From Rhodoferax ferrireducens T118 (GTDB taxonomy: Bacteria > Pseudomonadota > Gammaproteobacteria > Burkholderiales > Burkholderiaceae_C): 64,000 bases of DNA. The stretch covers positions 2,480,001-2,544,000 of the forward strand of contig NC_007908.1 of NCBI RefSeq assembly GCF_000013605.1. The letters run 5' to 3'. The notes under the pieces are model-generated. The model was not told the DNA's origin and made no database searches. It saw nothing but the letters and a program-made list of their open reading frames with translations. This document shows positions 62,192 to 64,000 of the stretch, in pieces; positions within the stretch are counted from its first letter, which is position 1, and each line of letters opens with the position of its first letter. The translations under genes were made by a program, and so were the position numbers.

Positions 62192-63289
62192 TTACGTCAA
62201 ACAGGTGTCGACCAGACGACGCTCCAGCGCCAAAAACTCAGCCGATTGCATTTCGTTCAAGCGCGACACCGTGCGCGGAAATTCATGCAGCAGCGGCCCC
62301 TCCAAATACAACTCTTGCGGCGGTACCGCCGCTGACATGATCAGCTTGACCCGTCGGTCATACAGCACATCCACCAGCCAGGTAAAACGCCGCGCCTCCG
62401 ACGCCATGCGAGGCGGCATCTGGGGAACGTCACTCAATAAAACGGTGTGAAACCGGCTGGCAATCTCCAAATAGTCGTTCTGTGAGCGAGGCCCACCGCA
62501 CAAAGTCTTGAAGTCAAACCAGACCAGTCCTCCCGCCTTGCGCCGCGCGTGAATTTGCCGGGCCTCAATTTGCAGCACGGGTTGTTCGTCCTGCGTTTCC
62601 GCCAAGCGCTCAAAGGCATCACGCATGGCCGCATCCGCTGGCGCACCCAGGGGCACATGGTAGCAATCGAGTTGCTCCAGCATCAGGCGACGGTAATCAA
62701 CGCCGTTGTCCACATTGACGACTTCAAGTTGCTGTTTGAGCAAGGCAATCGCGGGCAGAATGCGGCCGCGGTGCAGACCATTGGGGTACAGATCGTCCGG
62801 CTTGAAATTTGAGGTCGTCACAAATCCGACACCGTTGCTGAACAAGGCCGCCAGCAGCCGGTGCAGGATCATGGCATCCGTGATGTCGGCAATGTGAAAC
62901 TCATCAAAGCAAATCAGCCGGTATTTTTTCGCCATGCGCCGGGCCAGCACATCCAGAGGATTGGCCGTGCCGGTCAGCTCGGCGAGCTCACGATGCACTT
63001 CCCGCATGAACTCGTGAAAATGCAGCCGCGTCTTGCGCTTGAGCGGCACCGCGCCAAAAAAGCAGTCCATCAGAAAACTCTTGCCCCGCCCGACCCCGCC
63101 GTACAGGTAAACGCCGCGCGGAATGGCGGGGCGGTTGATCAGCTTCTTGAGGGAATTGGAGCGCTGCTCCCGAAAAGCAGTCCACTCACGGGCACAGCGC
63201 CCCAATGCCTCCACGGCGCGCCACTGCGCTGGGTCAGCGGTGTAGCCACGGGCGGCAATCTCGGCTTTATAGGCTTGTCTGACAGTCAC
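62192..63289 (-). CDS. zapE: Cell division protein ZapE (AFG1-like ATPase)
   Basis: 365 residues. Walker A is YLYGGVGRGKSFLMDCFFG, Walker B LICFDEFHIADITDAMI, and TSNFKPDDLYPNGLHRGRIL is the sensor region. It binds FtsZ at the Z-ring in E. coli. It is 81 bp downstream of lpdA, the usual neighbour in Betaproteobacteria. Confidence 0.95.
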   Translation of the reverse strand: MTVRQAYKAEIAARGYTADPAQWRAVEALGRCAREWTAFREQRSNSLKKLINRPAIPRGVYLYGGVGRGKSFLMDCFFGAVPLKRKTRLHFHEFMREVHRELAELTGTANPLDVLARRMAKKYRLICFDEFHIADITDAMILHRLLAALFSNGVGFVTTSNFKPDDLYPNGLHRGRILPAIALLKQQLEVVNVDNGVDYRRLMLEQLDCYHVPLGAPADAAMRDAFERLAETQDEQPVLQIEARQIHARRKAGGLVWFDFKTLCGGPRSQNDYLEIASRFHTVLLSDVPQMPPRMASEARRFTWLVDVLYDRRVKLIMSAAVPPQELYLEGPLLHEFPRTVSRLNEMQSAEFLALERRLVDTCLT

Positions 63290-63301
63290 GAACTCAACTC
63301 A

Positions 63302-63371
63302 AAATTGCTATACTATTAATAGCTATATGCGCATATAGAACGGGGGCTAGAGGCCTATTTCCTATAAATTT
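63302..63371 (+). repeat. Dispersed repeat between zapE and lpdA
   Basis: tactattaatagctatatgc, then acgggggctagaggcct and atttcctataaat. It shares an exact 16-base core with 39060. It fills the intergenic gap. Confidence 0.65.
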
Positions 63372-64000
63372 AGAAATTCAGTGTGCGTTTGTCCACCGCC
63401 AGCGCCGCTTCCTTGGTGGACTCGCTCAAAGTCGGGTGGGCGTGGCAAATGCGTGCAATGTCCTCGCTGCTGGCGCGGAATTCCATCGCCACCACACATT
63501 CGGCAATCAACTCGCTGGCCATGGGGCCGACAATGTGTACGCCCAAAATTTCATCCGTGGTGGCATCGGCCAGCATTTTGACCATGCCGGTGGTGTCCCC
63601 CAGAGCGCGGGCACGGCCATTGGCCAAGAACGGGAAGGTACCCGCTCTGTAGGCCACGCCGTCGGCCTTGAGTTGCTGCTCGGTGCGTCCCACCCAGGCA
63701 ATCTCCGGGCTGGTGTAAATCACCCACGGAATGGTGTTGAAGTTGACATGCCCATGCTGGCCCGCGATGCGCTCGGCCACCGCAACGCCTTCTTCTTCCG
63801 CCTTGTGCGCCAGCATCGGGCCACGCACCACGTCACCGACTGCCCACACGCCGGGCAGGTTGGTTTTGCAGTCACCGTCCACCACAATCGCGCCGCGCTC
63901 GTCGAGTTGCAGGCCGACGGCTTCGGCGTTCAAGCCGACGGTATTTGGCACCCGGCCAATTGACACAATCAACTTGTCCACGTCCAGTTTTTGAGCCTCA
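63370..64000 (-). CDS. lpdA: Dihydrolipoyl dehydrogenase, C-terminal part (cut by window edge)
   Basis: The last about 210 residues. [20 protein letters not shown] and [20 protein letters not shown] are the FAD segment. [20 protein letters not shown] starts the dimerisation domain, and the catalytic His-Glu pair lies in [15 protein letters not shown]. The N-terminal disulfide lies outside. E3 subunit of pyruvate and 2-oxoglutarate dehydrogenase complexes. Confidence 0.95.
   Translation of the reverse strand, partial: EAQKLDVDKLIVSIGRVPNTVGLNAEAVGLQLDERGAIVVDGDCKTNLPGVWAVGDVVRGPMLAHKAEEEGVAVAERIAGQHGHVNFNTIPWVIYTSPEIAWVGRTEQQLKADGVAYRAGTFPFLANGRARALGDTTGMVKMLADATTDEILGVHIVGPMASELIAECVVAMEFRASSEDIARICHAHPTLSESTKEAALAVDKRTLNF

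Overview
The window looks like the chromosome of a betaproteobacterium in Burkholderiales, most likely Comamonadaceae (Rhodoferax/Polaromonas-like). The basis is gene order (hfq-hflX-hflK-hflC-DUF2065-hisZ-purA and rluD-scpB-rluB-ndk-rlmN-pilF-rodZ-ispG-hisS-yfgM-bamB-der), the TadA fusion, and a short dispersed repeat with core acgggggctagaggcc. This placement is inference; no rRNA or other marker gene is present. I saw no tRNA, rRNA or CRISPR array.

Layout. 1-4.6 kb: a membrane sensor cut by the window edge, a periplasmic solute-binding protein, a TIP30-like oxidoreductase, an IS3-family remnant and a 5'-truncated IS1111-type transposase. 4.6-15.1 kb: an acyl-CoA cluster on the minus strand (CoA-transferase, acyl-CoA dehydrogenase, ETF-ubiquinone oxidoreductase, 3-hydroxyacyl-CoA dehydrogenase, thiolase), with a two-component system (hybrid kinase and OmpR-type regulator) inside it. 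15.1-24.9 kb: a decayed accessory stretch with an acetate-transporter remnant, a complete IS5-family element, a porin remnant with a frameshift, a FAD oxidase broken by a 14-bp tandem duplication, and an unknown locus with two in-frame stops. In the middle of it sit an apparently intact FAD amine oxidase and a divergent MerR-XRE-cupin regulator.

24.9-30.6 kb: crotonase, FadD, an adenylate cyclase-FHA protein, LD-carboxypeptidase and a TadA-hydrolase fusion. 30.6-45.7 kb: purine synthesis (guaA, guaB, purA), biotin synthase, RatA/RnfH, an HD-GYP protein, a trans-sulfuration enzyme, a phosphoribosyltransferase, and the hfq-hflX-hflK-hflC-DUF2065-hisZ-purA run. 45.8-59.2 kb: a long minus-strand housekeeping run (der, bamB, yfgM, hisS, ispG, rodZ, pilF, rlmN, ndk, rluB, scpB, rluD), then bamD on the plus strand. 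59.2-64 kb: DinG-type helicase, PP2C phosphatase, ZapE and the C-terminal part of dihydrolipoyl dehydrogenase.

Nothing here is clearly a new defence or mobile system. The best leads are the triple-domain regulator with its oxidase, a dispersed repeat that has become an in-frame insertion in the LD-carboxypeptidase, the TadA-hydrolase fusion with a degenerate active site, the 14-bp duplication, and a possible guide-RNA region behind the IS1111-type fragment.
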